From: Roseateles hydrophilus
GTDB taxonomy: Bacteria; Pseudomonadota; Gammaproteobacteria; Burkholderiales; Burkholderiaceae_C
Assembly: GCF_026712245.1 (NCBI RefSeq)
Contig: NZ_JAPPUY010000006.1
Span: 186,001-250,000, forward strand
Reading direction: 5' to 3'
Length of the DNA: 64,000 bases
The position numbers were made by a program, and so were the translations under genes. Of this stretch, positions 41,550 through 52,500 are shown in pieces; within the stretch, counting starts at the first letter, position 1; each line of letters starts with the position of its first letter. The notes below the pieces were generated by a model. The model had not been told where the DNA came from. It did no database searches and saw nothing but the letters and a program-made list of their open reading frames with translations.

Positions 41550-42710
41550 TCAGCCGGCCAGCAGTTCGCGCAGGGCGGCGACGACGCGATCCTGGTCGGC
41601 GTCGGTCATGGCCGGGAACAGCGGCAGCGAGATGGTGCGGGCGTAGTAGTCCTCGGCCGCCGGAAAGTCGCCCCGCTTGAAGCCCAGCGCCTGGTAGTAG
41701 GGCTGGGTGTGGATGGGGATGTAGTGCACCTGCACGCCGATGCCGCGCGCGCGCAGGCCTTCGAACACGGCCAGGCGGCGTGTCGCGTCGTGCAGCTCGA
41801 CGGCGTAGAGATGCCAGGCCGATTGCGCGCCGTCGCGCCGCGGCGGCAGGGTCAGTGGCAGCTCGCGCAGGATGCGGTCGTAGCGCTGAGCCAGCGCCTC
41901 GCGGCGGGCCTGCATGTCGGGCAGGCGGCGCAGCTGCGAGCGGCCGAGCGCGGCCTGCAGCTCGGTCATGCGGTAGTTGTAGCCCAGCGTCTGCTGCTCG
42001 TAGCGCCACGGGCCGTCTGCCGGGGTGAGCATCTGGGCGGGGTCACGCACCATGCCGTGCGAGCGCAGCCGGTCCATCGTGCGGGCCAGCGCCGCGTTGC
42101 GGGTGCAGACCATGCCGCCCTCGGCCGTGGTCACCACCTTGACGGCGTGGAAGCTGAACACGCTGATGTCGGCCCAGTCCGAGCCCATGGGCCGACCGTG
42201 CAGCGTGGCGCCGGTGGCATGGGAGCCGTCCTGCAGCAGCTGGAAGCCGTAGCTATCCGCCAGCGCACGCAGCGCCGGCCAGTCGCAGGGCAGGCCGGCG
42301 AAGTCGACCGGGATGACGACCTGCGGCAGCGTGCCAGCGGCAGCGGCGGCCTCCAGCTTGGCGGCGAGGCCGGCCGTGCTGATCTGGCGCGTGGCGGGGT
42401 CGATGTCGACGAAGTCCACCTCGGCGCCGCAGTAGCGCGCGCAGTTGGCGGAGGCGAGGAAGCTGTTGGTGCAGGTCCAGACCCGGCTGCCCGGGCCCAC
42501 GCCCAGCGCCAGGCAGGCGATGTGCAGCGCCTGCGTCGCGTTGCCGACCGCCAGCGCATGCGGCAGCTGGTGGACGGCGGCGAACTCGGCCTCGAAGGCC
42601 GGCAACTGCTGGCCCTGGGTCAGGAAGTCCGAGCGCAGCACGGCCGTGACGGCGGCGATGTCGTCGTCATCGATGTGCTGGCGGCTGTAGGGCAGGGGGC
42701 GCAGGCTCAT
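41550..42710 (-). CDS. pseC: PseC-type UDP-4-amino-4,6-dideoxy-sugar aminotransferase
   Basis: The 386-residue DegT/DnrJ/EryC1 PLP enzyme has SRQHIDDDDIAAVTAVLRSD, GNATQALHIACLALG, LLQDGSHATGATLHGRPMG and the PLP Lys in FHAVKVVTTAEGGM. PseC aminates the 4-keto sugar made by PseB (UDP-4-keto-6-deoxy-L-AltNAc). The C-terminal YIPIHTQPYYQALGF is typical of this subgroup. It lies 1 bp after the pseB stop. Confidence 0.9.
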   Translation of the reverse strand: MSLRPLPYSRQHIDDDDIAAVTAVLRSDFLTQGQQLPAFEAEFAAVHQLPHALAVGNATQALHIACLALGVGPGSRVWTCTNSFLASANCARYCGAEVDFVDIDPATRQISTAGLAAKLEAAAAAGTLPQVVIPVDFAGLPCDWPALRALADSYGFQLLQDGSHATGATLHGRPMGSDWADISVFSFHAVKVVTTAEGGMVCTRNAALARTMDRLRSHGMVRDPAQMLTPADGPWRYEQQTLGYNYRMTELQAALGRSQLRRLPDMQARREALAQRYDRILRELPLTLPPRRDGAQSAWHLYAVELHDATRRLAVFEGLRARGIGVQVHYIPIHTQPYYQALGFKRGDFPAAEDYYARTISLPLFPAMTDADQDRVVAALRELLAG

Positions 42711-42711
42711 G

Positions 42712-43713
42712 TCAGAGGCGCGCTTCGGGCATGTGCGTGCGGATCAGCTCGCGCAGCTGCTCCACGCTGAGGAACTCGCTGTTGCTGCCGCTGTCGTAGG
42801 CAAAGCCGGCGGGCACGCGGCTGGCGCGGGTGGTGCGGCAGTAGTCGTCGATATCGCTGCCGGCGGGCAGGATGGCGTAGTAGTCGCCCAGGTCCACGGT
42901 CTGGTAGCTGTCACCGGCGGTGATCATTTCCTCGTGGATTTTCTCGCCGGGGCGCACGCCGACGATCTCCTGGCGGCACTCCGGCGCCACGGCCTGTGCG
43001 ACGTCGGTGATGCGGTAGGACGGGATCTTGGGCACGAAGATCTCGCCGCCCTGCGCGTGCTGCAGCGCCCACAGCACCATCTCCACGCCGTCCTGCAGCG
43101 AGATGTTGAAGCGGGTCATCTGCGGGTCGGTGATCGGCAGCACGCCGCTGCCGCGCTTGTCCAGGAAGAAGGGGATGACCGAGCCGCGGCTGCCCATCAC
43201 GTTGCCGTAGCGCACCACCGAGTAGCGCGTCGGGCGCGAGCCGCGGATGTTGTTGGCCGCGATGAACAGCTTGTCCGAGCACAGCTTGGTGGCGCCGTAC
43301 AGGTTGATGGGTGCGGCGGCCTTGTCGGTGGACAGCGCCACGACGCGCTCCACCTCGTTGTCCATGCAGCCCTCGATGAGGTTCTGCGCCCCGAGGATGT
43401 TGGTCTTGATGCACTCGAAGGGGTTGTACTCGGCGGCCGGCACCTGCTTGAGCGCGGCGGCGTGGATGACGATGTCCACACCTTCCAGCGCGCGGCGCAC
43501 GCGCGGCGCGTCGCGCACATCGCCGAGGAAGTAACGGATGGCAGGGTAGGCGCGTTCGCCAAAGCGCTGCGACATCTCGAATTGCTTGAGCTCGTCGCGC
43601 GAGAACACCACGACACGGCGCACGTCCGGGTAGCGCTGGAACACCGTGTCGACAAAGGCCTTGCCGAACGAGCCTGTGGCGCCAGTGATGAGGATGGACT
43701 TGCCGTTGAGCAT
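42712..43713 (-). CDS. pseB: PseB-type UDP-GlcNAc 4,6-dehydratase (C5-inverting)
   Basis: The 333-residue SDR protein has the NAD loop ITGATGSFGKAF and the PseB/FlaA1 segment VVFSRDELKQFEMSQRF. Catalytic ALSTDKAAAPINLYGATKL has D-K and Y-x-x-x-K, and YGNVMGSRGSVIPFF and GVRPGEKIHEEMI follow. It is the first step of pseudaminic-type sugar synthesis and the first gene of the minus-strand operon. ATG 43713 removes an unconserved upstream extension. Confidence 0.93.
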   Translation of the reverse strand: MLNGKSILITGATGSFGKAFVDTVFQRYPDVRRVVVFSRDELKQFEMSQRFGERAYPAIRYFLGDVRDAPRVRRALEGVDIVIHAAALKQVPAAEYNPFECIKTNILGAQNLIEGCMDNEVERVVALSTDKAAAPINLYGATKLCSDKLFIAANNIRGSRPTRYSVVRYGNVMGSRGSVIPFFLDKRGSGVLPITDPQMTRFNISLQDGVEMVLWALQHAQGGEIFVPKIPSYRITDVAQAVAPECRQEIVGVRPGEKIHEEMITAGDSYQTVDLGDYYAILPAGSDIDDYCRTTRASRVPAGFAYDSGSNSEFLSVEQLRELIRTHMPEARL

Positions 43714-43949
43714 GGTGACGGGCCTGACGAGGTTGCGTGGCGGAACCGGGAGGTCCGGCGACGAAAGGGCGAAAGCTTGCAAAAGCCACTGTCCCAGGAC
43801 TTGAGGGTGCAAATCCGGTGAAAAGCGGCCGGCGGACGATGCATTTTGCGGCCGCCGCGCACCACCTCCGGGTGCAAGGCCTGACCAGCCAGGGGAAGCC
43901 CGGCGATCTCCGCGCTTCGGTCAGCGTCATGACCTGTTAGCGTGCCGGC
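43714..43949. promoter_or_regulatory. Divergent promoter region for the pseB operon and the WxcM-like gene
   Basis: The 236-bp gap separates two divergent operons and must hold both promoters. It contains GGCGAAAGCTTGCAAAAGCC around 43770, whose GGCGAAAGCT core recurs in the hairpin at 40646-40663. No confident -35/-10 or sigma-54 site was found. Confidence 0.4.
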
Positions 43950-44894
43950 ATGACGACAGATGCTCCCTTCATCCACGCCCAGGCCCTGGTGGAGAGCCCG
44001 CACATCGGCGCGGGCAGCCGCGTCTGGGCATTCGCCCACATCCTGCCTGGCGCCCGCATCGGGCGCGACGCCAACATCTGCGACCACGTCTTCATCGAGA
44101 ACGCGGTGCAGCTCGGCGACCGGGTGACGGTCAAGTGCGGCGTGCAGCTGTGGGATGGCGTGCAGGTGGACGATGACGTCTTCATCGGTCCCAACGTCAC
44201 CTTCTCCAACGACCCCTTCCCGCGCAGCAAGCAGCGCCCCGAGCAGCCGCTGCGGACCTGGGTGCGCAAGGGCGCGAGCATCGGCGCCAACGCCACCATC
44301 CGGCCGGGGCTGACGATAGGCGCGGGCGCCATGGTGCAGGACGGCGCCGTCGTGACGCGCGATGTGCCGCCCCATGCCATCGTGGCCGGCAATCCGGCGC
44401 ACGTGGTGGGCTATGTGGACACCGGCACCCGGCCTGCCGAGCCGGCCCGGCGCGTGAACGCCGATGACCTGACGCTGCAGGTGCCCGGCGCGGCGCTGGT
44501 GAAGCTGCCCAAGGTCATCGACATGCGTGGCTCGCTGACAGTCGGCCAGGTGGACGCGCAGCTGCCCTTTGTGCCGCAGCGCTTCTTCCTCGTCTACGAC
44601 GTGCCCAGCCGCGAGGTGCGGGGCGAGCATGCGCACAAGGCCTGTCACCAGTTCCTGGTCTGTGTGAAGGGCAGTCTCAGCGTGGTGCTGGACGACGGCG
44701 AGCACCGCGACGAGGTGCTGCTGGACAGCCCGCTGCTGGGCTTGCACATTCCGCCCATGGTCTGGGGCATCCAGTACCGCTTCAGCGCCGATGCGGTGCT
44801 GCTGGTGCTGGCCTCGGACCCCTACGACCCGGCCGACTACATCCGCAGCTACGACGACTACCTCGCCGCCGTCGCCGCTCACGGCCATGGCTGA
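43950..44894 (+). CDS. WxcM-like fusion: hexapeptide acyltransferase plus FdtA-type sugar ketoisomerase
   Basis: The 314-residue protein has an N-terminal left-handed beta-helix acyltransferase (about 5-150; repeats such as GARIGRDANICDHVFIENAV, and VFIGPNVTFSNDPFPRSKQR) fused to a cupin (about 175-305) with RGEHAHKACHQFLVCVKGSL, the FdtA/QdtA/WxcM signature. FdtA-type enzymes convert dTDP-4-keto-6-deoxyglucose to the 3-keto isomer; the acyltransferase acetylates the 3-amino sugar later. The fusion therefore joins the first and last steps of a Fuc3NAc/Qui3NAc pathway. The stop overlaps the next gene's start. Confidence 0.87.
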   Translation: MTTDAPFIHAQALVESPHIGAGSRVWAFAHILPGARIGRDANICDHVFIENAVQLGDRVTVKCGVQLWDGVQVDDDVFIGPNVTFSNDPFPRSKQRPEQPLRTWVRKGASIGANATIRPGLTIGAGAMVQDGAVVTRDVPPHAIVAGNPAHVVGYVDTGTRPAEPARRVNADDLTLQVPGAALVKLPKVIDMRGSLTVGQVDAQLPFVPQRFFLVYDVPSREVRGEHAHKACHQFLVCVKGSLSVVLDDGEHRDEVLLDSPLLGLHIPPMVWGIQYRFSADAVLLVLASDPYDPADYIRSYDDYLAAVAAHGHG

Positions 44895-45993
44895 CGCGCC
44901 CATCCCCTTCCTGGACCTGCAGCCGGTCTACCGCGCGGCGCAAGCCGCCATCGACGCGGCGCTGCTGCGCGTGGCCGGCAGCGGCTGGTTCCTGCTGGGC
45001 GAGGAGCTCAAGGCGTTTGAGCGCGCGTATGCCGCAAGCGTTGGCACGGCCGATTGCGCGGGTGTGGCCAACGGGCTGGATGCGCTGGCGCTGGCGCTGG
45101 AGGCACTGGGCGTGGGGCCGGGCGACGAGGTCATCGTGCCGTCCAACACCTACATCGCGACCTGGCTGGCCGTCAGCCAGTGTGGCGCGACGCCGGTGCC
45201 GGTGGAGCCTGATCCGCACACCTACAACCTCGACCCGGCGCGCCTTGCCGCCGCCATCACGCCGCGCACCAAGGCCTTGCTGCCGGTGCACCTGTACGGC
45301 CTGCCGGCCGACATGGACGCCATCAACGCGGTGGCCGTGCGGCACGGCCTGAAGGTGCTGGACGACTGCGCCCAGGCGCATGCAGCCGTCTACCAGGGCC
45401 GCGCGGTGGGCAGCCTGGCGGATTTGTCGGCCTGGAGCTTCTACCCCGGCAAGAACCTTGGCGCGATGGGCGACGGCGGCGGCATCACCGGTGACGACGC
45501 CGCGCTGATGGCGCAGGTGCGCATGCTGCGCAACTACGGCTCCCAGGTGAAGTACCACAACGAGGTCAAGGGCCGGAACTCGCGGCTGGACGAGATCCAG
45601 GCCGCCGTGCTGGCGGCCAAGCTGCCGCTGCTGCAGGCCCAGACCGAGGAGCGCCGCCGACTCGCCGCGATGCTGCTGGACGGCCTGCACGGCGCGCCGC
45701 TGCAGCTGCCCGTGGTGCCGGCCGGGCTGGCGCCGGCCTGGCACCTGTTCGTCGTGCAACACGAGGCGCGCGACCGGCTGCAGGCCGAGTTGGCGAAGCA
45801 GGGCATTGGCACGCTGATCCACTACCCGGTGCCGCCGCATCGGCAGCCGGCCTACGCGGAGCTGGGCTACGGTGACGGTGATTTCCCGATCAGCGAGGCC
45901 ATGCACCGCCGCGTGCTGAGCCTGCCGCTGTGGCCGGGCATGACGGATGAGCAGGTGGCGCGGGTGATCCGCGCGGTGCGCGCGGCCGCCTAG
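44887..45993 (+). CDS. DegT/DnrJ/EryC1 sugar aminotransferase, FdtB/QdtB-like
   Basis: The 368-residue PLP enzyme has [61 protein letters not shown] and the PLP Lys in [14 protein letters not shown]. It is the type that aminates the 3-keto sugar made by FdtA. ATG 44887 overlaps the previous stop by 8 bp. Its TAG lies in CTAG, which on the other strand also forms the stop of the convergent acyltransferase. No rmlA/rmlB is in the window. Confidence 0.88.
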   Translation: MADAPIPFLDLQPVYRAAQAAIDAALLRVAGSGWFLLGEELKAFERAYAASVGTADCAGVANGLDALALALEALGVGPGDEVIVPSNTYIATWLAVSQCGATPVPVEPDPHTYNLDPARLAAAITPRTKALLPVHLYGLPADMDAINAVAVRHGLKVLDDCAQAHAAVYQGRAVGSLADLSAWSFYPGKNLGAMGDGGGITGDDAALMAQVRMLRNYGSQVKYHNEVKGRNSRLDEIQAAVLAAKLPLLQAQTEERRRLAAMLLDGLHGAPLQLPVVPAGLAPAWHLFVVQHEARDRLQAELAKQGIGTLIHYPVPPHRQPAYAELGYGDGDFPISEAMHRRVLSLPLWPGMTDEQVARVIRAVRAAA

Positions 45994-46490
45994 TCGGGTG
46001 CCTCGTCGCGCGGCGGCACCGGTCCGCGGGAGCGTGCCGGGTTGCCCACCCACAGCTCGCCCGCGGGCACGTCCCTGGTGACCACGCTGCCGGCGCCGAT
46101 CAGCGCGCCGGCACCGATGCGCACGCCGCCCAGGATGGTGGCATTCGCGCCGATGGATGCGCCGCGCTCGATGACCGTCTGCTGAAACGCCGCCGGGCGC
46201 TGGCGCGAGCGCGGCACGCGGTCGTTCGTGAAGGTGGCGTTGGGGCCGATGAACACGTCGTCCTCGACGCGCAGGCCGTCCCACAGCTGCACGCCGGACT
46301 TCAGCGTCACGCGGTCGCCCACGACGACATCGTTCTCCACCAGCACCTGGGCGTTGATGTTGCAGTCGGCGCCGATGCGGGCGCCGGGCAGGATGACGCA
46401 GAACTGCCAGACGCGGGTGCGCGGCCCGAGATGCGGGCTCTGCACGTCGGCCAGCGGGTGGATCTGGGGGGCGTCGGGATCGTGGCTCAT
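45990..46490 (-). CDS. Left-handed beta-helix acyltransferase (paralogue of the WxcM-like N-domain)
   Basis: The 166-residue hexapeptide-repeat protein has [58 protein letters not shown] and [18 protein letters not shown]. It is close along its length to the acyltransferase half of the 43950 gene, including GVQLWDG and VFIGPN. It likely N-acetylates an amino sugar. ATG 46490 is chosen over upstream starts. It needs its own promoter because a strong terminator lies upstream. Confidence 0.82.
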   Translation of the reverse strand: MSHDPDAPQIHPLADVQSPHLGPRTRVWQFCVILPGARIGADCNINAQVLVENDVVVGDRVTLKSGVQLWDGLRVEDDVFIGPNATFTNDRVPRSRQRPAAFQQTVIERGASIGANATILGGVRIGAGALIGAGSVVTRDVPAGELWVGNPARSRGPVPPRDEAPD

Positions 46491-46543
46491 GGCTGATGGG
46501 GCGGTGTGCGTTCGCATCATCGGGCAGGCCGAGGGTTGCCGTG

Positions 46544-46575
46544 ACAAGAAAGAAGGGCGCCCATGTGGGCGCCCT
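46544..46575 (-). terminator. Strong rho-independent terminator of the giant repeat gene
   Basis: On the minus strand AGGGCGCCCA and TGGGCGCCCT form a 10-bp stem with a 2-nt nominal loop, followed immediately by TTCTTTCTTG. It lies 25 bp after the stop of the giant gene. Confidence 0.88.
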
Positions 46576-46599
46576 CCGGGCCGGGTCAGCGAGCGCTGA

Positions 46600-49500
46600 T
46601 CAGATCAGCGGCGGCTGCCGGTTCAGCTCGTCCTCGTCCTGCGGCCGCGGCTTGACGAGCAGCGGCTCGACCTGCGGGACGGGGCTGGTGACCAGCGTGT
46701 CCGTCGGCGTGTCGCCCGGCAGCGTCAGCTCGCTGGGCGCGGCCAGCACATCGCTGAGCTGCAGCTGCACCGTGGTCGCATCGCTCGTCACCGGCCCGCT
46801 GGTGCTGCTGCCGGCGCTGGCGTCTCGGGTGAACCACACGTCCGCCATCTCGTGGGTGGCCCCGTCGGTGGTCTGGTAGCTGCCCACCAAGCCGATCAGG
46901 TTGCCGTTGTCCAGCGCCGTGGAGGTCTGCGACTGCAGGCTCAGGCTGGCGATGCCCAGGTCGGCCAGCGACTTCAGCTCGCCGCTGTCGGTGACGCCGT
47001 CGGTGTCGGCGTCCACCCAGATCTGCAGTTGGCTGTAGTTGATGTCGCTGGCGTCGAGCTTGCCGTCCTGGTTGCCGTCCAGCGCGGCCATCGCGGCGTA
47101 GCCATCCTTGGCGCGGCTGCCGTCGGCCAGCACAGTGCCTTCGCCGAACAGCTCCTTGCCGTCGTTGATGACGCCGTCGCCGTTGATGTCACGCACCAGC
47201 AGGCCGTCGCCGCCGCCCACCCAGCCCCACTGTTGCCAGACGCCGCGTCCCAGCAGGTCGTAGCTGACGCCCTCGGCCGCCGCGACCGTTTCGACGCCGT
47301 CGCCGTCCAGGTCCAGGATGATGGGCGAGACCTGCGCGGGAATCAGCGCATTGAGCTGTTCGCTGGTCATGGCTTGCACAGCCTCGCTGGTGAACGCTCC
47401 GGCCTGGGCCATGGACAGCTGGCCGAGGTCGGCCGCATCCAGGCCGACCACCTGCTCGCTGGTGATGGCGTGCAGCTGTTCGGTGCTCAGCGCGGTGACC
47501 TGCGCGGAATTCAGCGCCTTCAGGTCCTCGCTGGCCAGGGCAACGATGTGCTCGGTACCCAGGCCACGCAGAGCCGAGGTGCTGAACGACGCGATGTCCA
47601 CGCTGTCGAAGGCAGCGATCTCGGAGGTTTGCAGCGCACTCAGCTGGTCCGACATCAGCGAGTTCAGCTGGGCCGTGCTCATGGCGGTCAGCTGGGCCGA
47701 CTCGAAGCCGGCGAACTGCTCGCTGGTCAGGCTGCGCAGCTGCAGCGTGCTGAACGCCGAGATGTCAGCCGTTTCGAACACGCGGATCTGCGCGGTCTCC
47801 AGCCCATCGAGCTGCTGCGTCGTGAAGGACGCGATCTGTGCGCTGCCCAGGGCCACGATCTGGTCGGTGCCGAAGGCGCCGATCTCGTCCGAGCCCAGGC
47901 CGCGCAGGGCTGCCGTGGTCAGGTTGGCAATGTCCTGGGTTTCCAGTGCAGCGATCTGCTCAGTGCTCATCACCTCCATCTGGGCCGAGCTCAGCACCTT
48001 GAACTGGTCGGTCGTCAGCGCGCGCAGGTCCGCCGTTTCCATGCCGGCCACCTGGGTGGTCGTGAGGTTGGCCACCTGGTTGGTCGTCATGGACGCGATC
48101 TGATCCGTGCCCAGCGCGTTGAACTGTTCGGTGCTCAGCGCGCGGATCTGGGCCGTGGTCAGGGCACGCAGGTCGTCGGTTTCCAGCGCTGCCGCCTGTT
48201 CGGTGCTCAGGCCACGCAGCTGTTGCGTGGTCAGCGACTGGATCTGGGCCGTGCCGAACGCGCGGATCTGGTCGGAGCCGAAGGCATCGATGGTCTCGGA
48301 AGCCAGCCCGCGCAGCGCAGCCGTGGTGAGCACGGCCAGGTCGGCGGTCTCGATGGCCACCAGCTGTTCGCTGGTCAGCGCACCGACCTGGGCCGAGCTC
48401 AGCACCTTGAACTGGTCGGTGGTCAGCGCACGCAGGTCGGCCGTCTCCAGGTCAGAGACCTGGGCCGTCGTCAGGTTGGCGATCTGGCCGGTGGTCATCG
48501 CGGCGAACTGGTCGGTGCCCAGCGCGTTGAGCTGCTCGGTGCCCAGCGAGCGGATCTGCGCGGTGGTCATGGCGCGCAGGTCGTCGGTTTCCAGCGCGGC
48601 CATCTGCTCAGTGCTGATGCCCTTGAGCTGCTGCGTCGTCAGCGACTGGACCTGCGCCGTGCCGAGCGCGCGGATCTGGTCGGAGCCGAAGGCGTCGATG
48701 GTCTCGGACGTGAGGCCTTGCAGGGCGGCCGTGGTCAGCACGGCGAGGTCGGCCGTCTCGATGGCGGCCAGCTGCTCGCTGGTCAGCGCGCCCACCTGGG
48801 CGGAGCTGAGCACCTTGAACTGGTCAGTGGTCAGCGCGCGCAGGTCCGATGTCTCCAGGTCGGACACCTGGGCCGTCGTCAGGTTGGCCACTTGCACGGT
48901 GGTCAGCGACGCGAACTGGTCGGTGCCCAGCGCGTTGAGTTGTTCGCTGGACAGCGCACGCAGCTGCGTGGTCGTCAGCGCGCGCAGGTCGTCGGTCTCC
49001 AGCGCAGCGGTCTGCTCGGAGCTCAGGCCCTTGAGCTGCTGCGTGGTCAGCGACTGGATCTGGGCCGTGCCGAAGGCGCGGATCTGGTCGGAGCCGAAGG
49101 CGTCGATGGTCTCGGAGGCCAGGCCGCGCAGTGCGGCGGTGGTCAGCACGGCCAGATCGGCGGTCTCGATGGCGGCCAGCTGCTCGCTGGTCAGCGCGCC
49201 CACCTGGGCGGAACTGAGCACCTTGAACTGGTCGGTGGTCAGCGCACGCAGGTCAGCGGTCTCCAGCTTGGCGACCTGGGCCGTTGTCAGGTTGGACACC
49301 TGCACCGTGGTCATGGACGCGAACTGATCCGTGCCCAGCGCGTTGAGCTGCTCGGTGGCCAGGGCACGCAGTTGCGTGGTGGTCAGCGCGCGCAGGTCGT
49401 CGGTCTCCAGCGCGGCCATCTGCTCGGTGCTCAGGCCCTTGAGCTGCTGCGTGGTCAGCGACTGGACCTGCGCCGTGCCGAGCGCGCGGATCTGGTCGGA

Positions 49501-52500
49501 GCCGAAGGCGTCGATGTTCTCCGACGTGAGGCCACGCAGCGCCGCGGTGGTCAGCACAGCCAGGTCGGCGGTCTCGATGGCGGCCAGCTGTTCGCTGGTC
49601 ATCGCCGCGGTCTGGGCGGAGCTGAGGGCCTTGAACTGGTCGGTCGTCAGCGCGCGCAGGTCGGATGTTTCCATCGCGGCGACCTGGCCGGTCGTCAGGT
49701 TGGCCACCTGCACCGTCGTCATCGCGGCGAACTGGTCGGTGCCCAGCGCGTTGAGCTGCTCGGTGGCCAGGGCACGCAGTTGCGTGGTGGTCAGCGCGCG
49801 CAGGTCGTCGGTCTCCAGCGCGGCCATCTGCTCGGTGCTGATGCCCTTGAGCTGCTGCGTTGTCAGCGACTGGATCTGCGCCGTGCCCAGCGCACGGATC
49901 TGGTCGGAGCCGAAAGCGTCGATGGTCTCGGACGCGATGCCGCGCAGCGCCGCGGTGGTCAGCACGGCGAGGTCGGCCGTCTCGATGGCGGCGAGCTGTT
50001 CGCTGGTCATGGCCGCCATCTGCGCGGAGCTGAGGGCCTTGAACTGGTCGGTCGTCAGCGCGCGCAGGTCGGCCGTCTCCAGGTCAGAGACCTGGGCCGT
50101 CGTCAGGTTGGCCACCTGGGCGGTGGTCATGGCCGCGAACTGGTCGGTGCCCAGGGCGTTGAGCTGTTCGCTGGACAGCACGCGGATCTGCGCGGTGGTC
50201 AGCGCGCGCAGGTCGTCGGTTTCCAGCGCAGCCACCTGCTCGGAGCTCAGGCCCTTGAGCTGTTGGGTGGTCAGCGACTGGATCTGGGCGGTGCCGAAGG
50301 CACGGATCTGGTCGGAGCCGAAGGCATCAATGTTCTCCGACGTCAGGCCCCGCAGCGCCGCGGTGGTCAGCACCGACAGATCGACGGTCTCGATCGCGGC
50401 CAGCTGTTCGCTGGACAACGCGCCCACCTGGGCGGAGCTCAGCACCTTGAAGTGATCGCTGCTCAGTGCACGCAGATCGGCCGTCTCCAGCTTGCCGACC
50501 TGAGTCGTCGTCAGGTTGGCAACCTGGCCAGTCGTCAGCGACGCGATCTGGTCGGTGCCCAGCGCATTGAGCTGCTCGGTCGACAGGCTGCGCAGCTGCG
50601 CCGTGGTCAGCGCGCGCAGGTCGTCGGTCTCCAGGGCCGCCATCTGCTCGGTGCTCAGGCCGCGCAGCTGCTGCGTGGTCAGCGACTGGATCTGCGCGGT
50701 GCCCAGCGCCTGGATCTGGTCGGAGCCGAAGGCGTCGATGGTCTCGGACGCAATACCGCGCAGCGCGGCCGTCGTCAGCACGGCCAGGTCGGCGGTCTCG
50801 ATGGCGGCCAGCTGCTCGCTGGTCATCGCCGCCATCTGGGCGGAGCTGAGCGCCTTGAACTGGTCGGTGGTCAGCGCGCGCAGGTCGGTGGTCTCCAGGT
50901 CAGAGACCTGGGCCGTCGTCAGATTGGCCACCTGCACAGTGGTCAGTGACGCGAACTGGTCGGTGCCCAGCGCATTGAGTTGCTCGCTGGACAGCGCACG
51001 GATCTGCGTGGTGGTCAGCGCGCGCAGGTCGTCGGTCTCCATCGCCGCCATCTGCTCAGAGCTGAGGCCCTTGAGCTGCTGGGTGGTGAGCGACTGGATC
51101 TGCGCCGTGCCCAGTGCGCGGATCTGGTCAGAGCCGAAGGCGTCGATGGTCTCGGACGCGATGCCGCGCAGCGCGGCGGTCGTCATCACCGCGAGGTCTG
51201 CGGTTTCGATGGCGGCCAGCTGCTCGCTGGCCAGGGCGCCCACCTGGGCCGAGCTCAGCGCCTTGAACTGGTCGGTGCTCAGCGCGCGCAGGTCGGACGT
51301 CTCCAGCTTGCCGACCTGGGCCGTGGTCAGGTTGGCCACCTGGCCGGTGGTCAGCGACGCGAACTGGTCGGTGCCCAGCGCGTTGAGCTGCTCGCTGCTC
51401 AGCCCGCGCAGTTGCGCGGTCGTCAGCGCACGCAGGTCATCCGTCTCCATCGCGGCCATCTGCTCGGTGCTGATGCCCTTGAGTTGCTGCGTCGTCAGTG
51501 ACTGGATCTGGGCCGTGCCCAGCGCGCGGATCTGGTCGGAGCCGAAGGCGTCGATGTTCTCGGACGTGATGCCGCGCAGCGCGGCCGTCGTCAGCACCGC
51601 CAGGTCGGCGGTCTCGATGGCAGCCAGCTGCTCGCTGGTCATCGCCGCCATCTGCGCCGAGCTGAAGGACTTGAACTGGTCGGTCGTCAGCGCGCGCAGG
51701 TCGGCCGTCTCCATCGCGGCCACCTGGGCCGTCGTCAGGCTGCTGATCTGGGCCGTGGTGGGCGTGGCGAACTGCTCGGTGGTCAGCGCGTTGAGCTGAT
51801 CGGTGGCCAGGCCGCGGACCTGGCTGGTGCTGAGCGCACGCAGGTCATCCGTCTCCATGGCCGCCATCTGCTCGGTGGAGAGGCCCTTGATCTGCTGGGT
51901 CGTGAGCGATTGGATTTGCCCCGTGCTCAGCGCACGGATCTGGTCGGAGCCGAAGGCGTCGATGCTCTCGGACGCGATGCCGCGCAGCGCCGCGGTGGTC
52001 ATCACCGCGAGGTCGGCGGTCTCGATGGCCGCCAGCTGTTCGCTGGCCAGCGCGCCCACCTGGGCGGAACTCAGCACCTTGAACTGGTCGGTGCTGAGCG
52101 CGCGCAGGTCGGACGTCTCCAGCTTGCCGACCTGGGTCGTCGTCAGGTTGGCCACCTGGCCGGTGGTCAGCGACGAGAACTGGTCGGTGCCCAGCGCGTT
52201 GAGTTGGTCGGTGGACAGGCTGCGCAGCTGTGCGGTGGTCAGCGCACGCAGGTCGTCCGTCTCCATCGCGGCCATCTGCTCGGTGCTGAGGCCCTTGAGT
52301 TGCTGCGTGGTCAGCGACTGGATCTGGGCCGTGCCGAACGCGCGGATCTGGTCAGACCCGAAGGCGTCGATGTTCTCCGACGCGATGCCGCGCAGCGCGG
52401 CGGTGGTCAGCACCGCGAGGTCAGCGGTCTCGATGGCGGCCAGCTGCTCGCTGGTCATCGCGGCCAGCTGTGCCGAGCTGAAGGACTTGAACTGGTCGGT

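Noticed and set aside
43714-43850. Sigma-54 type promoter upstream of pseB (TGGGAC and TTTTGCA)
   Set aside because: The spacing between the GG and GC elements is wrong by about three bases in every register tried.
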